From contig NC_134400.1 in assembly GCF_050003625.1 (NCBI RefSeq), forward strand, positions 58,098,066-58,162,065: a stretch of 64,000 bases of DNA, written 5' to 3'. Below are positions 51,781-63,216 of this stretch, in pieces. Under the pieces are notes generated by a model that ran no database searches, was not told the DNA's origin, and saw only the letters and a program-made list of their open reading frames with translations. Position 1 is the stretch's first letter. Each line of letters begins with the position of its first letter. Origin of the DNA: Haematobia irritans. Lineage: Eukaryota > Arthropoda > Insecta > Diptera > Muscidae. The position numbers were made by a program, and so were the translations under genes.

Positions 51781-53355
51781 TTAGAAAAATGGAAGACTAT
51801 GGATGCTCTTGTTGTTGGCATTTTTTTGGAGCTTGGGATGCGAGTCTTCGTTTTGTTGCTCTCCACTTTCTAGATCTGAGCGGGTTGATGATTCGTTTTG
51901 TTGGTTTGTATCGTAGGGAGGGGTTTTCTTCTGTTGATAGATTGTACAATTGGTGGAATTTGATTTCAGGTATTTTATGGCAAATAATAGTGTCACTATA
52001 AAGGTAGTTGCAAGCAGGATTATGGTTAGTGATAGGCTTATTCGGTTCTTCATTTCTAGGTTGTATAGAAGTTGCGTGTTATTGACATTCATCTCATGTA
52101 CCATCTCCAATGAAAGTGTTTTTGTCAGGTCGGTCCTTTCCATTGGTTGCACTAGGGCCGGTAGGGGCTTGGTGCCTGACACCTGTGATGACAAGTAGGT
52201 TTTGTTGTTGATTTCAATAGTTGAGTTATTGTGGTGTATTAAAAAAGTGCCGTTTAGCCATAGTGGTGAGTGGTCAACTTGTATTTCTCCTCCGAATTGG
52301 TTTAACATAAGAATTCCTTCTTCGATTTCCTCGACCGTAGGGATGTGATCATTATTGGTGGCAGTGCATTTAGAGCTTCGACTTCTCAAGAGATTCGGAA
52401 TACAATCGGATTCTGATATTTCTATAACATTTTCTTTATTGCAAATACTTAAGCTATTGTAAGACTGACAAGTTTCTTTTATACCAAATATTTTATTGTC
52501 ACAATCCAAAATATGATTAAAATTTATTTTAGTAATACTATTTCCGTGTTTTACAGGTTTTATTAGAATTTTCTTACAATTTTTTGATTCTGTAGTAGGA
52601 ATACTAACAATGTAAATAATGTTTTGTCCTTCGGTTGCTATCTTTATTTTTGAAAAATTTAACAATTCATCGGTACTCTTAAATGGTATGTCTTCTTTAT
52701 CAAATATTTTATTTAGAATTTCAATTTCAAGGGATGATAGGATAAATGAATTTACAACATTTACTTTAGCTAAATGTATTGCCAATTCTATATTAGAGAT
52801 TTCATCTTTTAAGATTTCCAATTTATACTTAATTTCTAACATTTTTTCGTTTTCTTGAAAGTTTTCAGAATGAAGGACTTTTACAATTTCGTTTGATATT
52901 TTTGTGAGTTCAGAAATTTTATCAATTGTTAGTTTATTGATTATTACTTGATTGTTGCTATTAGCCAGGACATTGGACATTTTTTTCTGAATAATTTCGA
53001 AATCATGGTGGTCTGGGCTGCCAGCCAGCCATTTCCAAGCTGTTCCAAGAAAATCTATTGAACGTTTTGATTTCAATTTTGGTTTGAGTCTTGCTATATG
53101 TGTTTTGATTTGTGTAATGGTGAAGGAAAGGTATGGGATTAGGGGATGACGGGATGTGTTCCTTAGGATGTTGGCCTCGAATTGTCCGACAACGTCCTCG
53201 TAGTTTTGTAGGTCGATGGTGTGAATTATCTTGAATGTACCTGATTGAATTTTTGCTAATCCAGAATGCATTGCTACCAAATTGGAATTAGAATAGTCCA
53301 ATATTTGGACCTCCCCCTTGCAGAGCACGGTTAGTGCTAGAAGTCTGTAGAACAA
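51781..53355 (-). CDS. Errantivirus-type envelope (Env) glycoprotein
   Basis: 524 residues when counted from the TTG at 53355. There is no ATG at this point, and the frame stays open upstream, overlapping the end of pol (53366) with further hydrophobic codons, so translation probably starts on a spliced mRNA as is known for this group. Features: N-terminal hydrophobic signal-like stretch; a furin-type KSKR site near residue 98; a following fusion-peptide-like SIDFLGTAWKWLAGS; NX(S/T) sites (e.g. NTS at 66); a C-terminal transmembrane segment about 439-463 and a ~60-residue polar tail. This resembles the insect/baculovirus F-type fusion protein family. It sits in the membrane and, in the family, can mediate particle entry. 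No disruption seen. Confidence 0.88.
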   Translation of the reverse strand: MFYRLLALTVLCKGEVQILDYSNSNLVAMHSGLAKIQSGTFKIIHTIDLQNYEDVVGQFEANILRNTSRHPLIPYLSFTITQIKTHIARLKPKLKSKRSIDFLGTAWKWLAGSPDHHDFEIIQKKMSNVLANSNNQVIINKLTIDKISELTKISNEIVKVLHSENFQENEKMLEIKYKLEILKDEISNIELAIHLAKVNVVNSFILSSLEIEILNKIFDKEDIPFKSTDELLNFSKIKIATEGQNIIYIVSIPTTESKNCKKILIKPVKHGNSITKINFNHILDCDNKIFGIKETCQSYNSLSICNKENVIEISESDCIPNLLRSRSSKCTATNNDHIPTVEEIEEGILMLNQFGGEIQVDHSPLWLNGTFLIHHNNSTIEINNKTYLSSQVSGTKPLPALVQPMERTDLTKTLSLEMVHEMNVNNTQLLYNLEMKNRISLSLTIILLATTFIVTLLFAIKYLKSNSTNCTIYQQKKTPPYDTNQQNESSTRSDLESGEQQNEDSHPKLQKNANNKSIHSLPFF

Positions 53356-53365
53356 TAAGTAAAAG

Positions 53366-56300
53366 TTAATTTCGGATGTAGCTTTTATGGACTATACGTC
53401 CGCTTTCGGTGAGTATAGTTGAGTTCCTATCCTCTTTTACTACTTCCTCCTTGTATCTTTCTGATAGTTTAGTTCCTAATCGCTTGTTTACCCTAACAAA
53501 TATTGTCTGTCCAGGTAAGTAATTCTTTGGTTCAGTTCTGTTTTTGTTGTGGAATTGCAGGTCCTTGGTTTGTTTTTCCTGTAGTTTCTCGATGGTGGAA
53601 TGTCTTGTACGGTCATAACTTCCAGGAGAAAAATCAACTGTCCTCCCGAAAAACAGATCAACTGGTTTTTTTCCTACAGTTGAATGAACAGAGTGGTTGT
53701 ATTCGTTCACCGATTTTTCGAGAAGTTCCTCAAAGTTTCTTGATAATCCTTCGGCTTTGATGCATCTTAGCACCTCGGCTAAAGTCGAGTGAAACCGTTC
53801 TACTTGTCCATTGACTTCACTTTTGTAGGGTGGCGAGCAAAATACTTCTATACCAAGTTCATCTTGCATCATAAACATTATGGAAGATGAATTCAAGGAA
53901 CGCTCATTATCAATGACTACGGTTTTTGGTACTCCATAAAAAAACAATAATTCTCTGAGAGGCTTTCGTATATCCTCCGTTGATTTTCCCTTAAGAATTC
54001 TGGCTTGTGCGTACTTGGAATATTTGTCTAGGGAGGTAAGGACGAGTTTTTTATCTGTAGAGAAAATATCTATATGGACTACTTGTCCTGGGTACGATGG
54101 TATTGGTGTTTCCCCTAATTTAGGTTTGTTGGGATGTCGATCATATTTATTAGCTTTACAGATAGAACAAAGCTTGACGATCCTTTTTACCTTAGCTAAC
54201 ATTCCGGGGAAATAATATTTCTCTAATATCTGTGCCTTATTTTCTACGGCATTACGGTGAGCCCGTTTGTGCGTATCAATAATTATATCGTCCTGGTCCG
54301 ATTCAGATGTTACGTCCTCTACAATAATTTGTGAAAAACATGTCTTATAATTACGGAAATTATCGGGATAGATTTCCTGAATTTTTCCCATAACAAATTC
54401 TGGTGCCTTAATGCAATTCCTAACTGAAGGTTTAAGGTACCTTTTCAGTATATTGGTCAGAGTTACGGGCGTAAATTCCGTTTCGGCTATTAGATGCCTA
54501 TGGTATCCTGGAAAAATTATTTTAAATTGATAAGACGATGTTTCATCGATGGAAAATACAATTTGATTTTTGAATGCATTTATGGGAGCTTCCACGCTAT
54601 GGACTAAATTTTCCGCAGAGCTTTCATGACTATGAATAGTTCCTGTTAAGGAGTTAATGTTCGTAGTAGTTGCTCTAGAGAGAGCATCTGCCACTATATT
54701 AGTCTTTCCAGGCTGATACTTGATTTCGTAGTTATACTCTTCCAATATTGCTTTCCATCGTTTCATTTTTGAATTGTTATTTTTATTGCTTAGGGCATAC
54801 GTTAGGGGTTGATGATCCGTGTGGATCACTACCTTGGCTGTGCCATAGACATAGTTTCTCAGGGTGTCTAAGGCCCATATTATAGCCAACATTTCACGCT
54901 CATTCGTAGCGTAATTTTCCTCTGTTCTTGATAGAACCCTGGAGATGAAGGTGATAGGCCTTCCATCTTGGCTGAGTACCGCACCCAAAGCAGTGTTAGA
55001 CGCGTCAGTGTAGAGGTGGAATTCTTTTTCATAGTCCGGGTAATAAAGCATTACATCCTTAGAAAGTAAGGCATTCTTCAATCCGTCGATTGACTTTTTC
55101 TCTAAATCACCCAGTGTTATTTTGACTTTGCTTGATTCCGACTTGGGTATATTTCCGTATGGACCTCTTAACATGGAAGTTAAGGGTTTCGCAATATCTG
55201 CATATCCCTGTATGAAACGCCTATAATAATTGCAAAGACCCAGGAATGATCTAAGTTTTCGTAGTGTATTCGGATATGGTATATCAACTATTGCGTCGAC
55301 CTTCTTTCGAATAGTTTTCACGCCCTCGCCTGATACTAAGAAACCCAAAAATTCGACGTCACTTTTAAAGAATTCACATTTGTCTAGTTGTATTTTCATG
55401 TTTGCCGCATTGAGCGTTTTAAATATTTCCTGTAGATGCATTAAGTGGGATTCCTCGTCTCTGCTAAATATTATAATGTCATCAATGTAGACATAGCAGA
55501 TTTTACCTATGTAGTCCCTAAGTATGTCATCGAGTGCTCTCTGGAATATCGAAGGTGCATTCTTCAATCCGAATGGCAACCTAGTGAACTCATACTTCCC
55601 ATTATTAACTGAGAAGGCAGTTTTCTCTATATCCTGCTCTTTTAATGGTATTTGATGGAAACCACTTTTGAGATCGATGACAGTAAAGAACTTGTTACCA
55701 CCGAGACGAGACAAAACTTCCCCAACTTCTGGTATTGGATACCTATCGGCTATGGTAATGGCATTCAATTTCCTGAAATCTACAACGACACGGTATTTCC
55801 TTTTTCCCGATGAGTCCTCCTTTTTTGGGACGACCCATATTGGCGAGTTGTAAGGTGAGCGGGAAGGTCTTATAATTCCGTCTCTAAGTAATTTACTAAT
55901 TTCTTCATCAACTACATCCTTCAAAGCCATCGGGTATGGATAATTCCTAGTGTATGTAGGTGAGTCAGTTGTAGTTCTAATCTCTCCCATCACTCTTGTG
56001 GTGTACGTTAGCCTTTCGTCAGGATCGGCAAACAAGTTTCTAAACTTGTTAACCATTTCCATAAGTCGCGAGGTTTGATGAGGGGTTAGATGTTCCATAC
56101 GTATTTCGATGTTATTAACATTTTGTGTTAGATATTGATGTATTGGTATTTTGAGGCCATTTTTTACCGAAAAGTAATTTTCGGCAGAGTAAATGACTGC
56201 TGACAAATCTTTCAAAGTGTCATTACCCAATATTCCATCAAAGGTCCTTAATCCTGGTAGGATATAGAATTTGATGGGTCCGGTGTCCTCACCAAATACG

Positions 56301-56503
56301 TCTATGATGGTATGATGGGTAACTAAAACGTTTCCCGAGATGGCATTTGCCGAAAATATTTCCTGATTAGGTAGGGGTTTTTTTACTAAACTCGATTTAA
56401 TATAATTTTTATTACTGCCTGTGTCCAATAAAATTTTAAGGTCCAATCCGTTCCTCGTTTTGATTATAAAATATGGCAACGAGGAACTATTTAACCAAAA
56501 AAA
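53366..56503 (-). CDS. Errantivirus-type Pol polyprotein
   Basis: About 1037 residues counted from the TTG at 56479; the frame is open from 56503 at the frameshift site, and there is no ATG at the beginning. Order: retropepsin with LLDTGSN (17-23), RT with YIDD at 331-334 (preceded by LPFGLKNAPSIFQRAL), RNase H with YTDAS (490-494), E528, HTDHQ (553-557) and DAL (598-600), and integrase with the HHCC finger (H737, H741, C771, C774), first Asp at VHIDIF (~804), second at VVIDNERS (~857) and Glu in GQVERFH. The tail GQTIFVRVNKRLGTKL...ESGRIVHKSYIRN resembles a gypsy integrase C-terminus. All catalytic residues I can check are present. Made as Gag-Pol. Confidence 0.92.
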   Translation of the reverse strand, partial: FFWLNSSSLPYFIIKTRNGLDLKILLDTGSNKNYIKSSLVKKPLPNQEIFSANAISGNVLVTHHTIIDVFGEDTGPIKFYILPGLRTFDGILGNDTLKDLSAVIYSAENYFSVKNGLKIPIHQYLTQNVNNIEIRMEHLTPHQTSRLMEMVNKFRNLFADPDERLTYTTRVMGEIRTTTDSPTYTRNYPYPMALKDVVDEEISKLLRDGIIRPSRSPYNSPIWVVPKKEDSSGKRKYRVVVDFRKLNAITIADRYPIPEVGEVLSRLGGNKFFTVIDLKSGFHQIPLKEQDIEKTAFSVNNGKYEFTRLPFGLKNAPSIFQRALDDILRDYIGKICYVYIDDIIIFSRDEESHLMHLQEIFKTLNAANMKIQLDKCEFFKSDVEFLGFLVSGEGVKTIRKKVDAIVDIPYPNTLRKLRSFLGLCNYYRRFIQGYADIAKPLTSMLRGPYGNIPKSESSKVKITLGDLEKKSIDGLKNALLSKDVMLYYPDYEKEFHLYTDASNTALGAVLSQDGRPITFISRVLSRTEENYATNEREMLAIIWALDTLRNYVYGTAKVVIHTDHQPLTYALSNKNNNSKMKRWKAILEEYNYEIKYQPGKTNIVADALSRATTTNINSLTGTIHSHESSAENLVHSVEAPINAFKNQIVFSIDETSSYQFKIIFPGYHRHLIAETEFTPVTLTNILKRYLKPSVRNCIKAPEFVMGKIQEIYPDNFRNYKTCFSQIIVEDVTSESDQDDIIIDTHKRAHRNAVENKAQILEKYYFPGMLAKVKRIVKLCSICKANKYDRHPNKPKLGETPIPSYPGQVVHIDIFSTDKKLVLTSLDKYSKYAQARILKGKSTEDIRKPLRELLFFYGVPKTVVIDNERSLNSSSIMFMMQDELGIEVFCSPPYKSEVNGQVERFHSTLAEVLRCIKAEGLSRNFEELLEKSVNEYNHSVHSTVGKKPVDLFFGRTVDFSPGSYDRTRHSTIEKLQEKQTKDLQFHNKNRTEPKNYLPGQTIFVRVNKRLGTKLSERYKEEVVKEDRNSTILTESGRIVHKSYIRN

Positions 56504-57930
56504 TTAAGATCCGTATTTAATTCATTGGAAGGGTAATCAATATTTTTGTTGTATTCCTCCTTGCCGTAATCAAATGGATGGAGATAATCTTCAACTTCCT
56601 CCCTGACCATGACTTCGTCGTACTCCTCAGAGCATACGGCGTCATTCTCCCATGATCCTGGATTCGTTGAATCATGAGTGTCATTAATCTGATTATACTC
56701 TGAATCTTGATTACCCATTGTTTCCAAGTGGAAATTCCTTTGAATTTTATTTATCGGGCTCTGGAAAGATCCTGCCGGTCTTTTAAAGGTATTAAATTGT
56801 GGCCGATTTACATAATTATCGTGTCTAGTTTGAGTAGATTGGTCAATTTCCATGGGTTGGGGTCTCTGTTGCTGTTGACTGTTGCCCGAAGGATTATTTC
56901 GGAAAAATTGCGACCCCTGTTGATATGGCTGTCTAAATTGTTGTCGGTACCCAAAGTTGGGCACAGATGGACGATTTTGATCCCAATTGTTCACATTAGT
57001 GGGAAACATTGGCTTCTGCATTCTTGGTGGAAGTGGAGGCCTGGGCTGATGCCGTGGTGGTCCTCCTACATGGGCCAATTCTGGGAAAAATCCTTGTTTT
57101 GGTAAGGGATTATGATGATTGATTCCTGGTCCCCTTAGGTGACCGAGAGCATGACTAGTTCTCAGATTCATATTTTCCAATTTGAGACAAATATGTAATG
57201 CCTGTGGTAAAGAACTAGGAGCGGAGGTTGCTAATAGTTTCGGCAGTTCTCCCTTCAGTCCTCTAATAAAGGTGTCTAACGCTTTATCCCTATAGGCATT
57301 AGTCATGTTCGTTAAACTTTTATCATCATAATCAAGACATGAAATTTTGTCCAATATCAATGACAGGTGTTGGTATACGGCACGGTAGAATTCCGTAATT
57401 GTCATATTCCCTTGCCATAATGAGGTCATTTGGTACTCCAAGGTACTAATGTCGCGTCTGTCCGAATAGTGCATCATGAGACACTTTTTTATCCTACCCC
57501 AGTCAAGCGGCGTCCTGTATGACTCTAATGCTGTGTCTGCGTCCCCAACTATTTTCGATCTAATCGTATGGAGGATGGCGAAATATTTTCCCGATCCTTT
57601 TATGCCATCGAATAGTTCTAGTATTCTGTCAACCGATTTCCGCCAGGAATTAAATTCTCCTGGGCGACCAGAAAACTCTCTTAGATTTTTTACGATGTCG
57701 GGAATCGAGTCTAGTTCCTTTACATTAATATGACCAATAGGTTGGTCCCCTATCTCTTCCTGAATATCCCTTCTGAAAAAACTGGCTACAATAGAGCGGA
57801 CATCTTCCTGTTGTGTGGGCGTTAAGCCTCCTACTTTCGAGGTAGCACCTGAGGAACTTGGGATGTGGTTAGAAGGATTAGAGTCAAAAGCCTTTTGGAG
57901 CCTTTCAGAGATTTCGTCTATTTCTGTCAT
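56491..57930 (-). CDS. Errantivirus-type Gag
   Basis: 479 residues from ATG at 57930 (context AAAAATGAC). It has the capsid-like segment LREFSGRPGEFNSWRKSVDR and LMMHYSDRRDISTLEYQM (about 85-175), typical of gypsy-group gags, and lacks a CCHC zinc knuckle, as errantivirus gags do. Residues ~290-395 are proline/glutamine/arginine-rich (QFRQPYQQGS, NSQQQQRPQPMEI), likely RNA-binding and disordered; the tail is acidic. It ends in NFFG two codons after the slippery site. Confidence 0.88.
   Translation of the reverse strand: MTEIDEISERLQKAFDSNPSNHIPSSSGATSKVGGLTPTQQEDVRSIVASFFRRDIQEEIGDQPIGHINVKELDSIPDIVKNLREFSGRPGEFNSWRKSVDRILELFDGIKGSGKYFAILHTIRSKIVGDADTALESYRTPLDWGRIKKCLMMHYSDRRDISTLEYQMTSLWQGNMTITEFYRAVYQHLSLILDKISCLDYDDKSLTNMTNAYRDKALDTFIRGLKGELPKLLATSAPSSLPQALHICLKLENMNLRTSHALGHLRGPGINHHNPLPKQGFFPELAHVGGPPRHQPRPPLPPRMQKPMFPTNVNNWDQNRPSVPNFGYRQQFRQPYQQGSQFFRNNPSGNSQQQQRPQPMEIDQSTQTRHDNYVNRPQFNTFKRPAGSFQSPINKIQRNFHLETMGNQDSEYNQINDTHDSTNPGSWENDAVCSEEYDEVMVREEVEDYLHPFDYGKEEYNKNIDYPSNELNTDLNFFG
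56497..56503 (-). other. -1 ribosomal frameshift slippery site, gag/pol
   Basis: Element-sense T TTT TTT in the gag frame (codons TTT TTT, then GGT TAA) matches the X XXY YYZ rule. The pol frame has a stop only just upstream of the heptamer (TAA, 56506-56504), so the overlap is limited to this site. Confidence 0.8.
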
Positions 57931-58719
57931 TTTTTTTTTGTGCTTTACTTATATTATAAATTATAAAAAATTCTTATTCTAAAGGTTCTTACATAAAAAT
58001 GCTGGTTTCCATTGATGAATTCCTTAAATTGCCGATGAATCCTTTAAATTTCCGATAAATTTCAGCTGGTTTACTCGTTTTTTTGTAATGTTTATTTAAT
58101 AATTTCACAGGTTCTTCCTTTTTGTTATTTAATTGTTACTTATTTTTATTGTCAATTTTTAATCACTTTCACAAATTCTTTCTTTCTCTTTTAATTTTCA
58201 TTCAGGTTATTAATTATATTTTGTTTTGTTTTTGTTTTACTTTCTTTAATTGTTACTTATTTGCAAATTTGAATCACTTTAAAAAAATTTTTCTTTCATT
58301 TTAATTTCCATTGATTATTCTTAAAATTCTCACAGTGTTTTTTTATTTATTTATTCATAATTCAATTGTTATTTTCTTGTAGTTATATATTTTTTTTCAA
58401 TATCACCTTTATCTTTTTTATTTCAGAATTAACATTCGTATCAGTTTTAACACAATTATATCTTTCTTTTTTTCTCTTTTTTTAATTATTCCAAGTTTTT
58501 CAATTTTATTTATTTTTCCATTAACACAATTTATTTTTATTTTTTATGCTATTGTTCCTGCCAAGGCGGCTGACACATTAAATGTCTCCCGTTTACTTGC
58601 GTTACTAGGGGGCCTTATTTCCTTGGACTTTGTTACACTTTATCACGAGTTTCTGATTTATCACTTGACCCTTTTTTTGTTTGTGGGGTCTTATCCTGAC
58701 GATTTTAAGGACGCGCAGG
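57931..58719 (-). promoter_or_regulatory. Untranslated leader of the errantivirus-type element
   Basis: About 790 bp between the primer-binding site and gag: GC-moderate for the first 150 bp (AACGTGGGGCCCTGCG region), then very AT-rich. It probably holds the env splice donor and packaging signals. I could not identify insulator-type protein sites by eye. Confidence 0.5.
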
Positions 58720-58737
58720 GCCCCACGTTGGGCGCCA
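58720..58737 (-). promoter_or_regulatory. tRNA-Lys primer-binding site
   Basis: In element sense TGGCGCCCAACGTGGGGC, 18 nt complementary to the 3' end of tRNA-Lys(1,2). It is immediately downstream of the 5' LTR, the same primer class known for Drosophila gypsy. Confidence 0.92.
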
Positions 58738-59257
<520 letters not shown>

Positions 59258-59462
59258 CAAATACATACATTTAAATATCACTCGATTTGGACAGAATTTG
59301 ATAAACTTTTACAAAATCTATAGACTCAAAATTTAAGTTGGGTAATGCACCAGGGTGGAACACAATTTTAGTAAAAAAAATATGGGAAACATTTAAATCT
59401 GAAGCAATTTTAAGGAAACTTCGCAAAAGTTTATTTATGATTTATCGCTCGATATATATGTA

Positions 59463-60731
59463 AAAGGTGATACGGTCAAAATTTGGTCAAGGGAAAACGC
59501 GTGTAAATCGGTGAAATCGTTTATTTAAAAAATCAAATTAAATTGCTTTTTCAAGTTCAATTAGTATAAAATTCAGGAAAAATATTCAGTTAGGCTGTCG
59601 CTTTTCCAAATCCGAATTGCCGGGCCTCACGCTTGACACCTGCCATCAGATTTTGTACAGCCACCTTGTCCACCTTCTTCGCCGCAGAAAGCCAGTTTGC
59701 CTTGAACTGCTGCTCGTCCTTAGCAGTTTTTTGGTCTTCTTTAGGTTCCACTTGACAATAGCCCAGTATTTCTCAATTGGGCGGAGCTCTGGCGTGTTGG
59801 GAGGGTTCTTGTCCTTGGGAACCACCTACACGTTGTTGGCGGCGTACCACTCCATGGCCTTTTTACCGTAATGGCAAGATGCCAAATCCGGCCAAAACAG
59901 TACGGAACAACCGTGTTTCTTCAGGACAGGCAGCAGACGTTTATTCAAACACTCTTTCACGTACAGTCCCGGAAGCTATGAAAATGCTGCTTTTCAAGCC
60001 ACAGGTACAGATGGCTTGCCAAACCAGATATTTCTTTGCGAACTTTGACAGTTTTATGTGCTTGAAAATATCTGCTACCTTTCCCCTTCCTTTTGCCGTA
60101 TAAAACTCCTGTCCCGGAAGCTGCTTGTAGTCGGCTTTGACGTAGGTTTCGTCGTCCATTACCACGCAGTCAAACTTCGTCAGCATCGTCGGGGATCGCG
60201 CTTTGGCCGTCGTATTTTGTTTATCATCGCGATTTGGAGTCACTACCTTCTTGTAAGTCGATAGTCCGGCTCGTGTTTTGGCTCGATGCGCGGTTGTAGA
60301 CGATACACCCAGCTCTCCGGCATCTCGGAGAGAGAGGTTAGGGTTTCGCTTGAAACTACCAACAACTCTCTTTGTCGTCTCAGCGGCTTCCGGTTTTCGA
60401 TTTCCCCCCCGATCCAGACTTCCTGGCTGTCGACAAACGTTCCCCAAACACTTTAATTACATTTGTAACGGTTGATTTGGCAACTTTTAGCGATTTTGCC
60501 AGCTTTGCGTGCGAGTAGCTCGGATTTTCGCGATGCGCGAGCAAAATTTTGATACGCTGCTCTTCTTGCTTGGACGGCATTTTGACAACTGAAGAGTGAA
60601 TTCCAAAATCAAAATAGGAGCAACATTTTACACACACACCTTCAAAATGAGGGGTGTTCAGGTTTTTTAAATGCAAAATTGAAAGAAATACGTCAAGTTT
60701 ATATTGACCAAATTTTGACCGTATCACCCTT
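59463..60731 (-). mobile_element. Tc1/mariner-superfamily element (DD37E-type), decayed
   Basis: 1269 bp, inverted tips AARGGTGATACGGTCAAAAT (about 28 bp) and TA at both sides (59461-59462, 60732-60733). The related helentron-like copy near 2425-2445 reads gatatatatgtattagaagtttagg with one TA and no element, i.e. a pre-insertion site. Confidence 0.9.
59590..60580 (-). pseudogene. DD37E-type transposase, disrupted
   Basis: ATG at 60580 (MPSKQEEQRIKILLAHREN). The N-terminal helix-turn-helix (AKLAKSLKVAKSTVTNVIKVF) is intact, then there is a frameshift at the C7 run (60404-60410). The second frame carries RNPNLSLRDAGELGVSSTTA and KFDCVVMDDETYVK (first catalytic Asp). Another shift lies near 59945 before FWPDLASCHYGKKAMEW (second Asp), and an in-frame TAG near 59826 just after AANNV. 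The third acidic residue is the Glu of PELRPIEKYW. Counting across the breaks I find 37 residues between the second Asp and this Glu. It ends REARQFGFGKATA. Inactive; normal length about 340. Confidence 0.88.
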
Positions 60732-61589
60732 TATTAGCAGTTTAGGAAAATTAGAGTCATTTTTACAACTTTTCGACTAAGCAGTGGCGATTTAACAAGG
60801 AAAATGTTAGTATTTTGACCATTTTTGTCGAAATCAGAAAAACATATATATGGGAGCTATATCTAAATCTTAAGCGATGTCAACCAAATTTGGCACGCAT
60901 AGTTACTATGCTAATTCTACTCCCTATAAATCGGAGCAAAAAATTTGCCTCTTTGGTCATATGAGTGTAAATCGGGCGAAAGCTATATATAAGAGATATA
61001 TCCAAATCTGAACCGATTTCCACCAAATTTGGCACGCATAGTTACTATGCTAATTCTTCTCCGTATGCAAAATTTCAACTAAATCGGAGCAAAAAATTGG
61101 CCTCTGTGGGCAAATGAGTGTAAATCGGGCGAAAACTATATATGGGAGCTATATCTAAGTCTGAACCGATTTGGCTGATATTATGCAAGTTTTTCGAGAC
61201 TTATAAAATATTCGGATGTACGGAATTTGAGGAAGATCGGTTGATATACACGCCAATTATGACCAGATCGGTGAAAAATATATATGGCAGCTATATCTAA
61301 ATCTGAACCGAAAATCAATAGGGATCGTCTTTGAGCCGAAACTGGGCCCTATACCAAATTTTAGGACAATCGGACTAAAACTGCGAGCTGTACTTTGCAC
61401 ACAAAAATACATCAATAGACAGACAGACGGACACACAGACAGACGGACATCGCTAAATCGACTAAGAATTTAATTCTAAGCCGATCCGTATACTAAAAGC
61501 TTGGTCTATGATTACCCCTTCTTGGCGTTACATACAAATGCACAAACTTATTATACCCTGTACCACAGTAGTGGTGAAGGGTATAACAA

Positions 61590-63085
61590 CTATGCCAAAA
61601 GTGGTCCATATCAGTCCATAATCATATATAGCCCCATATAAACCGATCCCGAGATTTGGTTTTGGAGACTCTTGGAGGAGTAAATTTCCTCCGAGTCAGT
61701 TGAAATTTGGTACATTGTGCTAGTATGTGGCCGTTAACAACCACACGCTCACAAAAAATCGCTTCTGTAACATATACTCCCAAACATATTTTGCTTCAAG
61801 CATATACATTTTTGGCTATTGCCCAAACATTTATATGTTTGATCTCTTCCAATATATAATATGTTTGAAAGCATATTGGTCTAAACAATATATGTTTGGG
61901 TAGTCAATTTCCAAACATTTTGTATTTTTGCATCCAAATTCAATAATGTTGTCTTCCAAAAAACAATATGTTATTATGTGAACATATAATATGTTTGGAA
62001 TCATTTTGCACCCAAAAATATTATATGCTTAAAAAAAATTCTCCCAAACAATATTGTGCTCAAAATTTTATTTATTTATATATTTACAATCATAATGAAC
62101 TATGAAAATAAACAGGTAATATAGGTGCTAACAACATAGGTTTTCGAACTGAATGCTCAAAATTTTGTTTCTGCCTAATTGTATATTCATTCCCCCACAT
62201 CTTTCTCACTTCCACGAGATTTTTTAGTTATTAGCACCTTTTTCTGTAATACAAACATTTTAGAAGAAATTATTCAATTTTATGATTTTTTTATTTTAAT
62301 TTTACCTTTTGCCGGACGGGGAATCGAACAGCGGACCACACAGTTTGTAAGGATCAAAGAAGTAGCTGATCAATTGCCCAAGGAAAAATAAAATGTTAAT
62401 TTTGTAATAACAAGCAACAACCACCAACTTAATTCAATATCGCTCCCTGTTAAATAGCGCTCCAAGCTACTAAACACATATATGTTTATAGGCTATTTCT
62501 AAATTAATATATGTTTGCATCCAAGCATATTATATTCCCAAACATAATATGTTCTAACATATTAACGTATATGTCCCAAACATGTTATGCTAGTTTATGA
62601 ACATTATATGCTTGCACTCAAAAATATTGTGTTTAAAAATTTGTTTTCCAAACATATAATGTTTATAGCCAAACATATGAAAAACAGTCTTTTTCATCCG
62701 TGCATGCGTAATTAGGTCCATATCGGTCTATAGTTATATATAGCCCTCTGATAACTCGATCCCCAATTACAAAAAAATTAGTCCATATCAAGTTCATAAT
62801 TGCATGTAGCCCCCATATAAGCGACCCCCTTATTTCAATTCTGGCTACCTACGTACCGTGCAAAAGCCCATATCGATTCGTAATTATTTGTAGACTTACA
62901 TACCTTTTTGTCTAATATATACCACGTGTGGACTAACTCACAATTTAGAAAACGATTTAAGATACCACAACCCAAGTAATTCGATTGTGTATAACAGTCT
63001 TTCGTAGAAATTTCAACGCAATCCATGGTGGAGGGTACATAAGATTCGGCCTGGCCGAACTTACGGACGTTTATACTTGTTTTTT
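61590..63085 (-). mobile_element. Helentron-like element, subfamily A, truncated copy interrupted by a divergent-promoter element
   Basis: 61590-61746 and about 62704-63085: unit sequence (GTGGTCCATATCAG..., CGAGATTTGGTTTTGG), then after the insertion GTCCATATCGGTCTATAG, and the terminal hairpin TTCGGCCTGGCCGAA (63046-63060) with TTATACTTGTTTT. It lacks the other end. Confidence 0.6.
61747..62703. mobile_element. Divergent Pol III-promoter element, copy 4 (degenerate)
   Basis: Tips with repeated ACATATGTTTGG-type motifs (61770-61990 and 62460-62700) like copy 1. The block CACATCTTTCTCACTTCC...TTTTTAGTTATTAGCACC (62195-62240) is shared with copies 1 and 2. One B box remains on the minus strand, TGTTCGATTCC (62330-62320); the A box is lost and promoter B is absent. 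Confidence 0.6.
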
Positions 63086-63216
63086 TAATTGGATTTGTAA
63101 TGGAAAAATATATTTTTTCAAAAATTTATGCCGAAACTACTAAGTAAAAGTTTTTCTTATTGTAAGAATTAGATAATAAGAAAATTAAAGTGTTAAAAAG
63201 TGATAAAAATAGAAAA
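63086..63216. other. Short AT-rich spacer
   Basis: No feature recognised between two helentron-like copies. Confidence 0.4.

Noticed and set aside
52619..52858. Plus-strand open frames opposite env and pol (e.g. 52619-52858, 53503-53760, 55230-55490)
   Set aside because: Antisense shadows of well-supported retroelement genes, without motifs.
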